A DNA stretch of 64,000 bases, taken from NCBI RefSeq assembly GCF_000020505.1, contig NC_011027.1, positions 976,001 to 1,040,000 on the forward strand, in the 5' to 3' direction. Below are positions 52,197 to 60,632 of the stretch, piece after piece. The notes below the pieces were generated by a model, which did not search any database, was not told the DNA's origin, and was given only the letters and a program-made list of their open reading frames with translations. A program made the translations under genes and the position numbers. The stretch is from Chlorobaculum parvum NCIB 8327. Lineage in GTDB: Bacteria; Bacteroidota; Chlorobiia; Chlorobiales; Chlorobiaceae. Within the stretch, counting starts at the first letter, position 1. Every line of letters begins with the position of its first letter.

Positions 52197-53786
52197 ATGA
52201 ACACCGCTCCATTTGCCTGCCCGTTCCGTGAACATGTTGATCTTTCGACGGTAGGCTACTACGCGATCGGCGGAGAGGCCAGATGGCTGCTTTTGCCTCG
52301 AACCGTTGCGGAACTTGCCGCCGCTCTTGCGCAGTGCCGTCAGCATGCGATTCCGGTGATCATTGCAGGAAAGGGCACCAACATGCTTTTTTCGGATGAG
52401 CATTTTCCGGGAGCGGTGATTTTGCTTGAATCGATGAAGCGCATCATCCAGCTTTCAGAAAGCCTCTTTTTCTGCGAAGCGGGGGCTGAGAATAGTGATG
52501 TCGCCCTGCGGCTCCAGCAGGCGGGGAGAACAGATGGAGAGTGGCTTTACCGGCTTCCAGGCACCATTGGCGCCACGGTGCGCATGAACGGGCGTTGCTA
52601 CGGTCAAGAAGTTTCTGCTGTAACCCGGAGTGTGGTGACGGTCGGGCTTGACGGTACGGTTTGCTTTCGGGAAGGCTGCGAGGTGTTTCTCGGTTACAAG
52701 CACACCAGCCTGATGCAGAGTCCCGAGATCGTCGTCGGAGCGCTGCTCGAATTCGACAGCGAGGACGATCCAGAGGCGATCGGAAGGCGAATGCAGGAGT
52801 ATTCGGATGACCGCGAGGCGAAGCACCAGTTTGATTATCCAAGCTGCGGCTCGACCTTCAAGAACAGCTATGAAGCCGGACAGCCGAGCGGGCAGATTTT
52901 CGACGCTCTCGGCTTCAGGCGGCGGCGCGAGGCTGGGGCGCAGGTTAGCGAGCACCACGCCAACTTCATCTTCAACACCGGCGGCGCGAAAGCTGTCGAT
53001 GTACTTCGCCTTGCCGCAGCCATGCGCACCGCCGCCAGGGAGCAGGTTGGAGCTAATCTCGACCTCGAATTGCACTGCGCCGGCCTTTTCGAGATGGCGT
53101 TGCTCGACCAGTGCGGCATCGCCTCGACGCCAGAGCCATCACGCCCCGGTTACGGCTGGACTGGCCTCTTGCGCTTTCCGGATTTCGGGGCGGCGGTGTT
53201 CCCCCGAACGCTCCTCCACGGTCCGATGCTCGGTTACGCTTGTACCGATGCGGAATTTCCGTTCGGCATCACAGTGAGGGTCGAGCAGCTTGCGTCGCTC
53301 GAAGAGGCTCGGCGTGCGCCCGAAAAACCCTTTATCCGCTGGACGACTCGCGACGAGAGCGGCACAGCTTTTCCGCTTCGACCCGATGCTCCGGCAGGCG
53401 CATTCGTTGATCGCTTGTGGGCATTCAGCGTCTCGGAGCTTTTCATTGGTGGTAGAGATGGGGAAGGCTATCTCGAATTCGAGTTAACGCCCGAAGGCCA
53501 CTGGGTAGCGCTTCGTTTCGACGCCCCGCGCCACCGCGCCGCCGGGCACGAAACGCCTTCGGAAGCGCTGTGGCTAGGCAAGGTGCAGCCGTTTGCTGGT
53601 GACCAAGGCTTCGGCATGGAGCTCAGTTACGAAATGCTCGAACCCTTTATTCGTGATGGTTCCTTGCACCTGCAATGCGCTGCTAGCCTCGGAGGCGGGC
53701 GCTACGGCCTGTTCCCGTGGTGGTGCGACGAAGGCAAGCCCGATTTCCACCAGCCAGGCCGGTTCTGCGAGTTGGCGTTGGCGTGA
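52197..53786 (+). CDS. MurB-like flavoprotein with C-terminal extra domain
   Basis: A 529-aa protein whose first ~300 residues match UDP-N-acetylenolpyruvoylglucosamine reductase (MurB). FAD-binding GKGTNMLFSDEHF (~58), GTIGATVRMNGRCYG (~122), YPSCGSTFKN (catalytic Ser region, ~214) and LDLELHCAG with the late catalytic Glu (~291) are present. The conserved arginine of the GYRxS motif is lysine here (FLGYKHTSLM, ~165). Residues ~310-529 form a separate domain with WAFSVSELFIGGRDGEGYLEFELT, similar in style to DOMON/CBM9-like sugar- or heme-binding beta-sandwiches. It may be a second MurB or a repurposed paralogue; I do not assign a gene name for that reason. Confidence 0.75.
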   Translation: MNTAPFACPFREHVDLSTVGYYAIGGEARWLLLPRTVAELAAALAQCRQHAIPVIIAGKGTNMLFSDEHFPGAVILLESMKRIIQLSESLFFCEAGAENSDVALRLQQAGRTDGEWLYRLPGTIGATVRMNGRCYGQEVSAVTRSVVTVGLDGTVCFREGCEVFLGYKHTSLMQSPEIVVGALLEFDSEDDPEAIGRRMQEYSDDREAKHQFDYPSCGSTFKNSYEAGQPSGQIFDALGFRRRREAGAQVSEHHANFIFNTGGAKAVDVLRLAAAMRTAAREQVGANLDLELHCAGLFEMALLDQCGIASTPEPSRPGYGWTGLLRFPDFGAAVFPRTLLHGPMLGYACTDAEFPFGITVRVEQLASLEEARRAPEKPFIRWTTRDESGTAFPLRPDAPAGAFVDRLWAFSVSELFIGGRDGEGYLEFELTPEGHWVALRFDAPRHRAAGHETPSEALWLGKVQPFAGDQGFGMELSYEMLEPFIRDGSLHLQCAASLGGGRYGLFPWWCDEGKPDFHQPGRFCELALA

Positions 53787-53790
53787 GTTC

Positions 53791-53815
53791 GTAGGGGCGG
53801 GTTTTACACCCGCCC
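53791..53815. repeat. REP-like palindrome after the MurB-like gene
   Basis: GGGCGGGT (53795-53802) and ACCCGCCC (53808-53815) pair perfectly around TTTAC, preceded by GTAG. It shares its GTAGGGGC-type flank with the elements at 8136 and 63463. It may also stop transcription from the two converging genes. Confidence 0.6.
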
Positions 53816-53889
53816 ATCAAATACAACAAATTCGCTCATGCGCAGAATATGAAGCGGCTTGTTTGCTTTCAGACCAGCACCATTCCGGC

Positions 53890-54882
53890 TCACCTGACTT
53901 CCCCAGTTACTGGATGCTCAAACTCGCGGTCTCTCTCTCTTTGACGGTTTTCGGCCATTGCCAGATACTGCCTAGCTGTATTGTTGCCGGGATCAAGCCG
54001 GAGCGCCTCATTCATTTTTTCAATAGTCAGCTCAAGCTGACCTTTGTTATAGTAGGCAATGCCTGTTCGTACATATTCGTTAATTCTTCTTAACGCATCA
54101 TTACTCTGATCGATGTAACTCTGAGCAACCTGATTACCGGGGTCAAGCGTTAAAGCATCTCTCATATGTGCTTTTGATTGCTCGTATCGTTTTCTCTTGT
54201 AGGATGAAATCCCTTCAGAGATAGCATTGTCGATCTTTTGCTGCCGTTGCAATTCTGTGGAATTATCTGGCTTTATCTCGATTGAAGGCGGTGAGTATGG
54301 CGGTGATGTTACAAAAACCGCTGGTTGTTCTTTAACAGGTGCAGGAGGCGCCACTTCTGCCGGTGGTGCAGAAGGAGCTGGTTCTACGGCAGATGGAGGT
54401 ACCGGAACCGGGTCTAGTGGCGTTGGCTGTTTGTCTGTAAAAAGACTTTTAACAAAAAGGAGGCCAATAATCATAGCGACAGCAATGCCAGCATTGCGTA
54501 CGAATGGTGAGAGCGGCGGCGGTACAGGCTTCTGGCCCTCTTTATTCTTCCAACTATCATCTTCGTGTTTATGAGCTTCTGCCGTTTCATACTCCGGTAG
54601 ATTTATCTCCAATTCCGAAGAGTTCAACTCTTGATTTTGAGGTATAAGCTCAGGCCTTGATGACACAACCTCAGGTATAGAGGGTGTAACTTTAGGTTCA
54701 GATACTTCTTCTGAGGGCTGAGGCCGCTGAGGCCGCTTAGGCTGCGGGGGCTCAGCCGGTAGTACAGGAGGCGCTGCTATAATCTCCTGTAGCTCTCCAC
54801 AGAAAGGGCAATATTTCACAGGGCCGGAAATAGTTTGGCCACAGTGCTTACAGTTGAAGGGAAAATCGTTTTTCAACAGCAT
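53890..54882 (-). CDS. zinc-ribbon, membrane-anchored TPR protein
   Basis: A 330-aa protein. The N-terminal zinc ribbon has two CxxC pairs (FNCKHCGQTISGPVKYCPFCG, the cysteines at about residues 10, 13, 25 and 28). Next comes a Pro/Glu/Ser-rich linker, one membrane helix (AGIAVAMIIGLLFVKSLF, ~132-149), a Pro-rich spacer (PPAEVAPPAPVKEQP), and a C-terminal TPR array (residues ~205-320) with YEQSKAHMRDALTLDPGNQVA and LELTIEKMNEALRLDPGN. So a cytoplasmic metal-binding head and a TPR region are joined across the membrane. It is the last gene of the tubulin-like block on the minus strand, after a 148-nt gap with a hairpin. Confidence 0.8.
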   Translation of the reverse strand: MLLKNDFPFNCKHCGQTISGPVKYCPFCGELQEIIAAPPVLPAEPPQPKRPQRPQPSEEVSEPKVTPSIPEVVSSRPELIPQNQELNSSELEINLPEYETAEAHKHEDDSWKNKEGQKPVPPPLSPFVRNAGIAVAMIIGLLFVKSLFTDKQPTPLDPVPVPPSAVEPAPSAPPAEVAPPAPVKEQPAVFVTSPPYSPPSIEIKPDNSTELQRQQKIDNAISEGISSYKRKRYEQSKAHMRDALTLDPGNQVAQSYIDQSNDALRRINEYVRTGIAYYNKGQLELTIEKMNEALRLDPGNNTARQYLAMAENRQRERDREFEHPVTGEVR

Positions 54883-54964
54883 GAAATATCATCATTACAG
54901 GATTATGCACGTGTAACTGCAAATACTGATTTTTGTCTTTCCTGGCGCAACACCTGAATTTCAC

Positions 54965-55023
54965 GCAGCGAAGCCGGATCGGACTGCATCAGTTCATACG
55001 CAGGTCTGATCCGGCCTCGCTGC
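54965..55023. repeat. long imperfect intergenic hairpin in the tubulin-like block
   Basis: GCAGCGAAGCCGGATCGGA (54965-54983) pairs with TCTGATCCGGCCTCGCTGC (55005-55023), 17 of 19 positions. There is no T-run on either side, so it is not a simple terminator. It may reduce expression of the TPR gene relative to the tubulin-like gene, or be a dispersed repeat. Confidence 0.6.
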
Positions 55024-55030
55024 TCTCCCC

Positions 55031-58000
55031 TCAGTCCAGCAGAGGCGGACCGTCATTGAGTGCCGGAGGCGTTTCAAAAAATACTGATAACTCGGGTACT
55101 TCACTGGCAGTCAACCAGCTCGGCATACCTTTCTTCCAGACCTTGGTCGTTTCTGTCAACTGGCCCATACTGATCATCTGGAGCAATTTTTCTTCCATGA
55201 ACGGGCCTGCCGCATGGCCGTCCACAGCAACATGAAAACAGAGCTGCGGCCGTATGGGTTCCGGTTTGCTCACCTGTATTTCAGGTTCGGCTTCCTGTTT
55301 CCGACCAGTAAAAGACCAGCCATCATCAAAAACATCCAGTTGAAGCACTTTTTTTGCCATGCATTCCCTGAAGTTCACCTCGTATTCATAAACGTCTTTG
55401 ACCGAACCGGGCAGCTCTGCAGTCCATTCATTCAGCTTGTCGCTCGCTTCCCGGCGAAGGCGTTCGGCGTTCGCGCTTCCCGCCTTGGCCTCCAGACGGC
55501 CAGCCCACTCCTCGACAAGTTTTTCACAAATCAATGTCGGAAACTGTTTTTTATCAACATCGGTACCATCAAGCCTGAGCGTTGCCACAGGATAGACAAA
55601 GTTCACATAATAGTCGAGCAGTGCGACAAGCATCGCCAGTTGCTCCAGAGATGAGAGCTTCTCGATATCCAGGGACACCTGCTCCGTAATGATGGAACGG
55701 TAAGCGTCCGGTATTCCCATAAGCCGCAGCTTTTTCTCATCTCCGATCGCCTGGGTCCTTCCCTTTTTCGACACGCTGTACAAACCCGCGTCCGCACCGT
55801 TTTCCGTTCTTCTCAACACGCCGAGAGCTACGGCAAGCACAAACAATTTGAAATCTTCAGCACGGTTAGCCAGTTCATCCAGAGTCAACTCTCTCGCATG
55901 GACAAACGTACTGGTGATCCGATGTGTATGCACCGGTATTTTATCCTCGCTTCTGTAACTGACATACCATTGGTCAAGCGACTTGATCGACGGAATGGGG
56001 AGCCCGGAAAGTTCGGTATAACAGATCAGCTTTCCTGGCGCGTCTATTTCGACGAATCCAACCTCTTTTCTGGTCATCATCGTAACAGTAGGCAACTTGC
56101 TCAAGAGTTGCTCTCCGTATTTCTCCCTGAATTTCGAAGAGTCTTTCACGCCGATGAAGCATTTGTACTGATCGTTAGGATTCTGCGGTTTCAGATATCC
56201 GTCAACTTTAGCCGCAATCCAGGGCATGGCACGCTGAAAAAAGTCAGAAAAAAGCATTGACAGATTCTGATGCTGATCCAAGGCGGCAAACAACGGATTC
56301 TCTTCATCCTGCATTTCATCGTCGCCGATAAGATCCAAGGCACGGTTCCTCAGCTTTCCCAAGAGTTCGGAACGCCCATCTTCATCTTTGAGCATTTTAA
56401 ATAGCTCCTGAGTGCCGCCGAAATCTTCAAATGCTTCTTCCGCCCACTGACGGGCCTGGCTTGGCGGAAGCAACTCCAGTTCATCGATCTGGCTCTTCGG
56501 AGCGGGAAGAACGAAATACATGGCGTGATTCTGTTTCATCGCCTCGTTTGTCAGCGCGATCTGCTCTTCAGCACTTTCTATGATAGCGTTAACCAGACCC
56601 CGACCCTCTTGCAGCTCACCGATAAAGCCGCTCCAAACCGGTTCGCCATTTTCATCGGTACCCTGCTGCTTGCCGAGCGCCTCCGAAAGATCATGAATGA
56701 GTCTTGCTGCTTCCCTGCTGGCGGCAGCATAGAGGTGGTACCGAACGTAGAGTCTGACGGCATCGGATATTTGCTTGAGCTTCATCTCGGATTGAGACTG
56801 CGCTCCAAACAGCTGTCCTCTTGCTTGCTGGAGGTGGTCTTGCAGATTACGCGTTTCATCTTTTTGTAAAAATCCCGAAAGATCCTGAAACCAGTTTGCG
56901 TTCTCTTCAAGAACCCTGACAAGACCTGTGTTGGCGTTCTCCAGCCTGTCCTTGATCCTGCCGATTAGCTCTATGGTATAATCAAGTCCTCCCCGCTCCT
57001 TGTTGTCAACGCGCATCCACAGCGCCTTGATCAGACCATGCTCCCGATTCGGATCGAGCAGTTCGGCCAACAGCTCTCTTCTTCTCTTCTGGATAGCGTC
57101 TACATGCAATCCGCTGCCAGTCTCGACATCCTTGAAGGTGTCGTGATTGATGTTGGTAATGGCCTCTGAAATTTTTTCAGCCCATCCCTTGTAATTACCG
57201 CCTACGCGTATCTCCTCGAAACGATCCGCGATTCTCTTTTCGATATCATCGAATCGTGATATGCCATTGACCCTCAAAAGCTCGTTTACGATGGGATATG
57301 ATGTTCGCTCTATCCCCTTTCTGTACATTTCGTTCTTGAGTGAAAAATCGTAATCGATAATTTCGTTTTCCACCGAAAGATGCATTCTCGAAGCCAGCAG
57401 TTCATCTCGTTCGCCATCGGTTGGCATGTTGCTTTTCGGATCGTCGAGTGCTATGCCAAAAAATGCCTTAAGCATTCCGTTGACCTGACGGTACAATACA
57501 ACATTCTTTTTCTGCTCAAGCTGCGTATCGATGATTGCCTGCCCAAACGTTGAATAGGCACGGGAAAATGTGATGCTCATATCGCCATAGGTCTCCCTCG
57601 GCAACAGCATCTCATATGGTATGATTTTGTACTGATTCTGGTTGACCGATACTGAGCGTTTCCGATTGGCAAATACCGAGGTCGAATAATCCTCGAAAAG
57701 GGTATCGGCCACCATATCATAGAGATCCATGACTTCACCGGTCTTGGCTCCGGCAAGATTTGTCGTATCAATCAGATAGACGTCGCTATACGGTGAATTG
57801 GGCATGTTCCGGGGCACCTCGCCTGCGGCCCATTGTTTGATATAGCGAGATCCCTGACGCATGCAGGTTTCCAGTTCCATGAGTGCCGCATAGGTATTCG
57901 CCTCAGTACGGGTCAGGCCCGCCCCCTTGTAGCCGGATGGCAGCAGCAGCACAAGATTGGTCGTTACCCCCTGATTGGCTACATCGTTCCCGATGATGGT

Positions 58001-58657
58001 TGAGAGATATCCAAGATCAAGAAAACTTCCCGATCCGGTTCCACCAGCTGTAGACGCCACCACAACGATTTTCAATGCACCCGTCTGGACATTCAGACCC
58101 AGTCGCTTCTGGGCTGTTCCTGACTTGACATTGTCAAGAAGAGAGTCACATTTAGTTCTGATAGCCCCTTTGATCTCTTGATATTTATCAAAGAAAAACA
58201 GTCTTGAAAGCGCCCGTATCTGACCAGCACCCTTCTCAGGATCGATATTGAGTTCGTTTATGGTTTTTCTCGACAGCGGAAACCATTCGCGTATCAGCGG
58301 ATAACAGTCAAGAGCCTCCTCGCTTTTTATGTACTGATTGAGGTCAAGCTTTTTAACCAGGCGTTCTGACTCTTTGAATTTTATTTTGTTCGACAGGATA
58401 TCGTTTTTCTCCGCTTTTCCCTGTTCCGTCTCGAACGCGCTCAGGTCGATCTGCAGGAATTCCGCAAACGGGAATTCGGTCAGATTATCTATCCTGACAG
58501 CCTGACCGGTTCCTGAGCCCCACAGATTATTGATGATACGCCGTCTTATGCGCCATAAGACCTGAGCTCCAGTGCCACCAAGTGCGATGAACAGTGTCGG
58601 GACAACCTCCGTAAGAGTTACCTCCGTCTTTTTGCCAACTTTCAACTCTTCTACCAT
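55031..58657 (-). CDS. large tubulin/FtsZ-like protein with C-terminal GYF_2-like domain
   Basis: A 1208-aa protein. The N-terminal GTPase-like part has PTLFIALGGTGAQVLWRIRRR (~15-35, read as FIALGGTGAQ and VLWRIRRR) and VVVASTAGGTGSGSFLDLGYL (~200-220). The AGGTGSGS segment corresponds to the GGGTGTG/S tubulin signature. A long middle region is helical. At about residues 1137-1195 a GYF_2-type domain is seen: FHVAVDGHAAGPFMEEKLLQ and TTKVWKKGMPSWLTASEVPE. There is no membrane segment. It belongs to the large tubulin-like family associated in other bacteria with vWA-domain proteins and predicted membrane remodelling. The neighbouring vWA-like gene supports this. Confidence 0.85.
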   Translation of the reverse strand: MVEELKVGKKTEVTLTEVVPTLFIALGGTGAQVLWRIRRRIINNLWGSGTGQAVRIDNLTEFPFAEFLQIDLSAFETEQGKAEKNDILSNKIKFKESERLVKKLDLNQYIKSEEALDCYPLIREWFPLSRKTINELNIDPEKGAGQIRALSRLFFFDKYQEIKGAIRTKCDSLLDNVKSGTAQKRLGLNVQTGALKIVVVASTAGGTGSGSFLDLGYLSTIIGNDVANQGVTTNLVLLLPSGYKGAGLTRTEANTYAALMELETCMRQGSRYIKQWAAGEVPRNMPNSPYSDVYLIDTTNLAGAKTGEVMDLYDMVADTLFEDYSTSVFANRKRSVSVNQNQYKIIPYEMLLPRETYGDMSITFSRAYSTFGQAIIDTQLEQKKNVVLYRQVNGMLKAFFGIALDDPKSNMPTDGERDELLASRMHLSVENEIIDYDFSLKNEMYRKGIERTSYPIVNELLRVNGISRFDDIEKRIADRFEEIRVGGNYKGWAEKISEAITNINHDTFKDVETGSGLHVDAIQKRRRELLAELLDPNREHGLIKALWMRVDNKERGGLDYTIELIGRIKDRLENANTGLVRVLEENANWFQDLSGFLQKDETRNLQDHLQQARGQLFGAQSQSEMKLKQISDAVRLYVRYHLYAAASREAARLIHDLSEALGKQQGTDENGEPVWSGFIGELQEGRGLVNAIIESAEEQIALTNEAMKQNHAMYFVLPAPKSQIDELELLPPSQARQWAEEAFEDFGGTQELFKMLKDEDGRSELLGKLRNRALDLIGDDEMQDEENPLFAALDQHQNLSMLFSDFFQRAMPWIAAKVDGYLKPQNPNDQYKCFIGVKDSSKFREKYGEQLLSKLPTVTMMTRKEVGFVEIDAPGKLICYTELSGLPIPSIKSLDQWYVSYRSEDKIPVHTHRITSTFVHARELTLDELANRAEDFKLFVLAVALGVLRRTENGADAGLYSVSKKGRTQAIGDEKKLRLMGIPDAYRSIITEQVSLDIEKLSSLEQLAMLVALLDYYVNFVYPVATLRLDGTDVDKKQFPTLICEKLVEEWAGRLEAKAGSANAERLRREASDKLNEWTAELPGSVKDVYEYEVNFRECMAKKVLQLDVFDDGWSFTGRKQEAEPEIQVSKPEPIRPQLCFHVAVDGHAAGPFMEEKLLQMISMGQLTETTKVWKKGMPSWLTASEVPELSVFFETPPALNDGPPLLD

Positions 58658-58691
58658 ATTCGATTCTCTTTTAAAGATTCAAGCAGATATT

Positions 58692-59093
58692 TCACTTTTT
58701 GGCAGACATAACGACTGCAAGTACGAAACAAAGAATCATTGCTATTGATAACGGAATGACCACAAACATGGTCAGAAAAATCTTTCCGAAAAGAGCGACG
58801 CACAAAATGGCAGATGCAAAAAACAGCCCACCGAACAGTCCCCAGCCAGCCATAGCAGCATTATTCGGAGAGCGCTTCATGGCGGGGCCTACCAGATATC
58901 CAACAAAAGCGTTTCGGATGAAAAAAAACACAACAGACAGGATCAGGAGCAACCCGACCCCCATGAGCACCTCTTTGGTGCTCGGGCCGGTCAGCGCCTC
59001 GATGTCGCCTGAAATTTCTTGTAAACTTCCAAGCTCCGAACTATCCTGCCCCGATTTCACCGGAGGCAGTACCGATGCGTTCTTGTCTTCCAT
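58692..59093 (-). CDS. small three-helix membrane protein of the tubulin-like block
   Basis: A 133-aa protein with an acidic, Ser-rich cytoplasmic-looking N-terminus (~45 residues) and three hydrophobic helices: EVLMGVGLLLILSVVFFFIR, AGWGLFGGLFFASAILCVALF and FLTMFVVIPLSIAMILCFVLAVVM. The first two are joined by a polar loop with VGPAMKRSPNN. No family is recognised. It lies between the tubulin-like gene (34-nt gap) and the vWA-like gene (43-nt gap), and may be the membrane platform for the complex (inference). Confidence 0.75.
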   Translation of the reverse strand: MEDKNASVLPPVKSGQDSSELGSLQEISGDIEALTGPSTKEVLMGVGLLLILSVVFFFIRNAFVGYLVGPAMKRSPNNAAMAGWGLFGGLFFASAILCVALFGKIFLTMFVVIPLSIAMILCFVLAVVMSAKK

Positions 59094-59136
59094 AGGTATA
59101 CTCTTTTTGTATTGTTTTGCTGTTTTAAGTAAAAAA

Positions 59137-60630
59137 TCACATTAACCGTATGGTACAATTGGCATCCTTGTCTTTGATGATTTGCGGCTGTCCGATGCCG
59201 CGCTTCAGCATTCCGACCCGTTTCCCGTTCGCGTCATTGATGACCTGTTCGTGAAACATTTTCAGGGCAAAGTTCTTCTGAACACCGTCGACTGAGACCT
59301 TGTAAACCGTTTCTCCCTGCAACATCATCATTCCGAAAACAGCACCGCCAAGAGCTATAAAGATGATACCCCCAAAAACGAATAGCGGCCATGAAGGATA
59401 GAAAACCTTCACCAAGACAGATTGCTCGGTCAGAGAATTTCTTGAACTTTCGCCAGGGCTGAAGATATCCGGCAAAGGGTCTCCCGGAAACAACTCTGAC
59501 ATCTGCTTGATAAATCCTTTTGAAATGGCAAGTTTCTGATCTGACACTTCGAATTTTATCTTGCCTGTCGTTGTGTAGCCGGATTTGAAAATCACATTTG
59601 GGCTCCATATAGATGGTATCGGCGGTACTGATATAGTTACTGTCAGTTGAGGGGATACATCGCCTGCCTTGATAGCCAATTTGTCGATCACATCGTTTTT
59701 TGTTTCGATCCCGTTGTTATCGTGGTTTAACCCAGATGATATAGCAACTTTGGCGGATTGAATATCGTATGGATAAAAATCGTTTCGCAACTGCCCGATA
59801 ATCCGGGCTGCTTCAGGCCGTCGTGCCGCATTAAAGCTAAGCATTAGTGTTTTATTCCCAACAATACTGGCCTTGACACCTTTGCCTCCCTGAACCCTGA
59901 GTGGCATGAAGGTCACGGCGTCGGCGTTCAGCGGCTTGAGTCGAGCCACCCTTGCTCCGAACGGAACATTGCCTTTAAGCATTTTCTGCAAAAGTTGGTC
60001 GGCATCGTCGCCGTAGGCCATTGCGTAGATCATCAGGCCATTGGCAGTATAATTTCCCGTAACCCCTTTTACCGCCATTTGATAGGGAAATGCGACTATT
60101 CTTTTGATTTGATCGGAATTTTGCAGAAATGCATAAAACTCCTTGTTTTTCTCAATTGTCTCAGGGCTATTGTCCGGACTGTTTTTATTGTTCGTGATAA
60201 TCCACAAAATACAGGGTTGACCAGCGGAGTACTGCGTGATCGCTCCGACGATAGCTTCCTTGAAATCCGTATCAGCATAGGTCGTTTTACCAGGCTTGCG
60301 AACCGGCATGATCGATTGTATTGCCGCATTAACCTTGTTCTGATCGCTTCCGTGATAAACCATTTTTGGAGACTTATTATCCTGGATGCTCTGATTGAAA
60401 CTCGCCACAACCTGATCGGTTTGGCCGTATTTGGCAATTCTTTCAGCAATCACTATGCCGAGTTCTTTAAACTTGGATGAGCGATCCTCGTAAAATGGTA
60501 GCATCCAGCCCGAATTCTGTATCAGGTATATCTGCTTGACTGGCGTTTTGGCCATCAGCTGTACAGGTCGTGATATCGATGCAAGAACCAGTATCAAAGA
60601 CAGCCTGGATATGTTACGGATAGCACCCAC
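59137..60630 (-). CDS. vWA-like membrane protein of the tubulin-like block
   Basis: A 497-aa protein. I start it at the GTG at 60628-60630, 2 nt after the upstream stop and preceded by GGAG at the right distance. The ATG at 60669 would overlap the upstream gene by 37 nt. The N-terminus is a signal-like helix (ISRLSLILVLASISRPVQLMA). A vWA-type Rossmann region follows (KQIYLIQNSGWMLPFY; TYADTDFKEAIVGAI; PCILWIITNNKNSPDN), where the MIDAS DxSxS is degenerate (QNSGW). Beta-rich domains follow, then one membrane helix (WPLFVFGGIIFIALGGAVFG, ~425) and a short cytoplasmic tail. It is probably periplasmic and anchored. Confidence 0.75.
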   Translation of the reverse strand: MGAIRNISRLSLILVLASISRPVQLMAKTPVKQIYLIQNSGWMLPFYEDRSSKFKELGIVIAERIAKYGQTDQVVASFNQSIQDNKSPKMVYHGSDQNKVNAAIQSIMPVRKPGKTTYADTDFKEAIVGAITQYSAGQPCILWIITNNKNSPDNSPETIEKNKEFYAFLQNSDQIKRIVAFPYQMAVKGVTGNYTANGLMIYAMAYGDDADQLLQKMLKGNVPFGARVARLKPLNADAVTFMPLRVQGGKGVKASIVGNKTLMLSFNAARRPEAARIIGQLRNDFYPYDIQSAKVAISSGLNHDNNGIETKNDVIDKLAIKAGDVSPQLTVTISVPPIPSIWSPNVIFKSGYTTTGKIKFEVSDQKLAISKGFIKQMSELFPGDPLPDIFSPGESSRNSLTEQSVLVKVFYPSWPLFVFGGIIFIALGGAVFGMMMLQGETVYKVSVDGVQKNFALKMFHEQVINDANGKRVGMLKRGIGQPQIIKDKDANCTIRLM

Positions 60631-60632
60631 GA

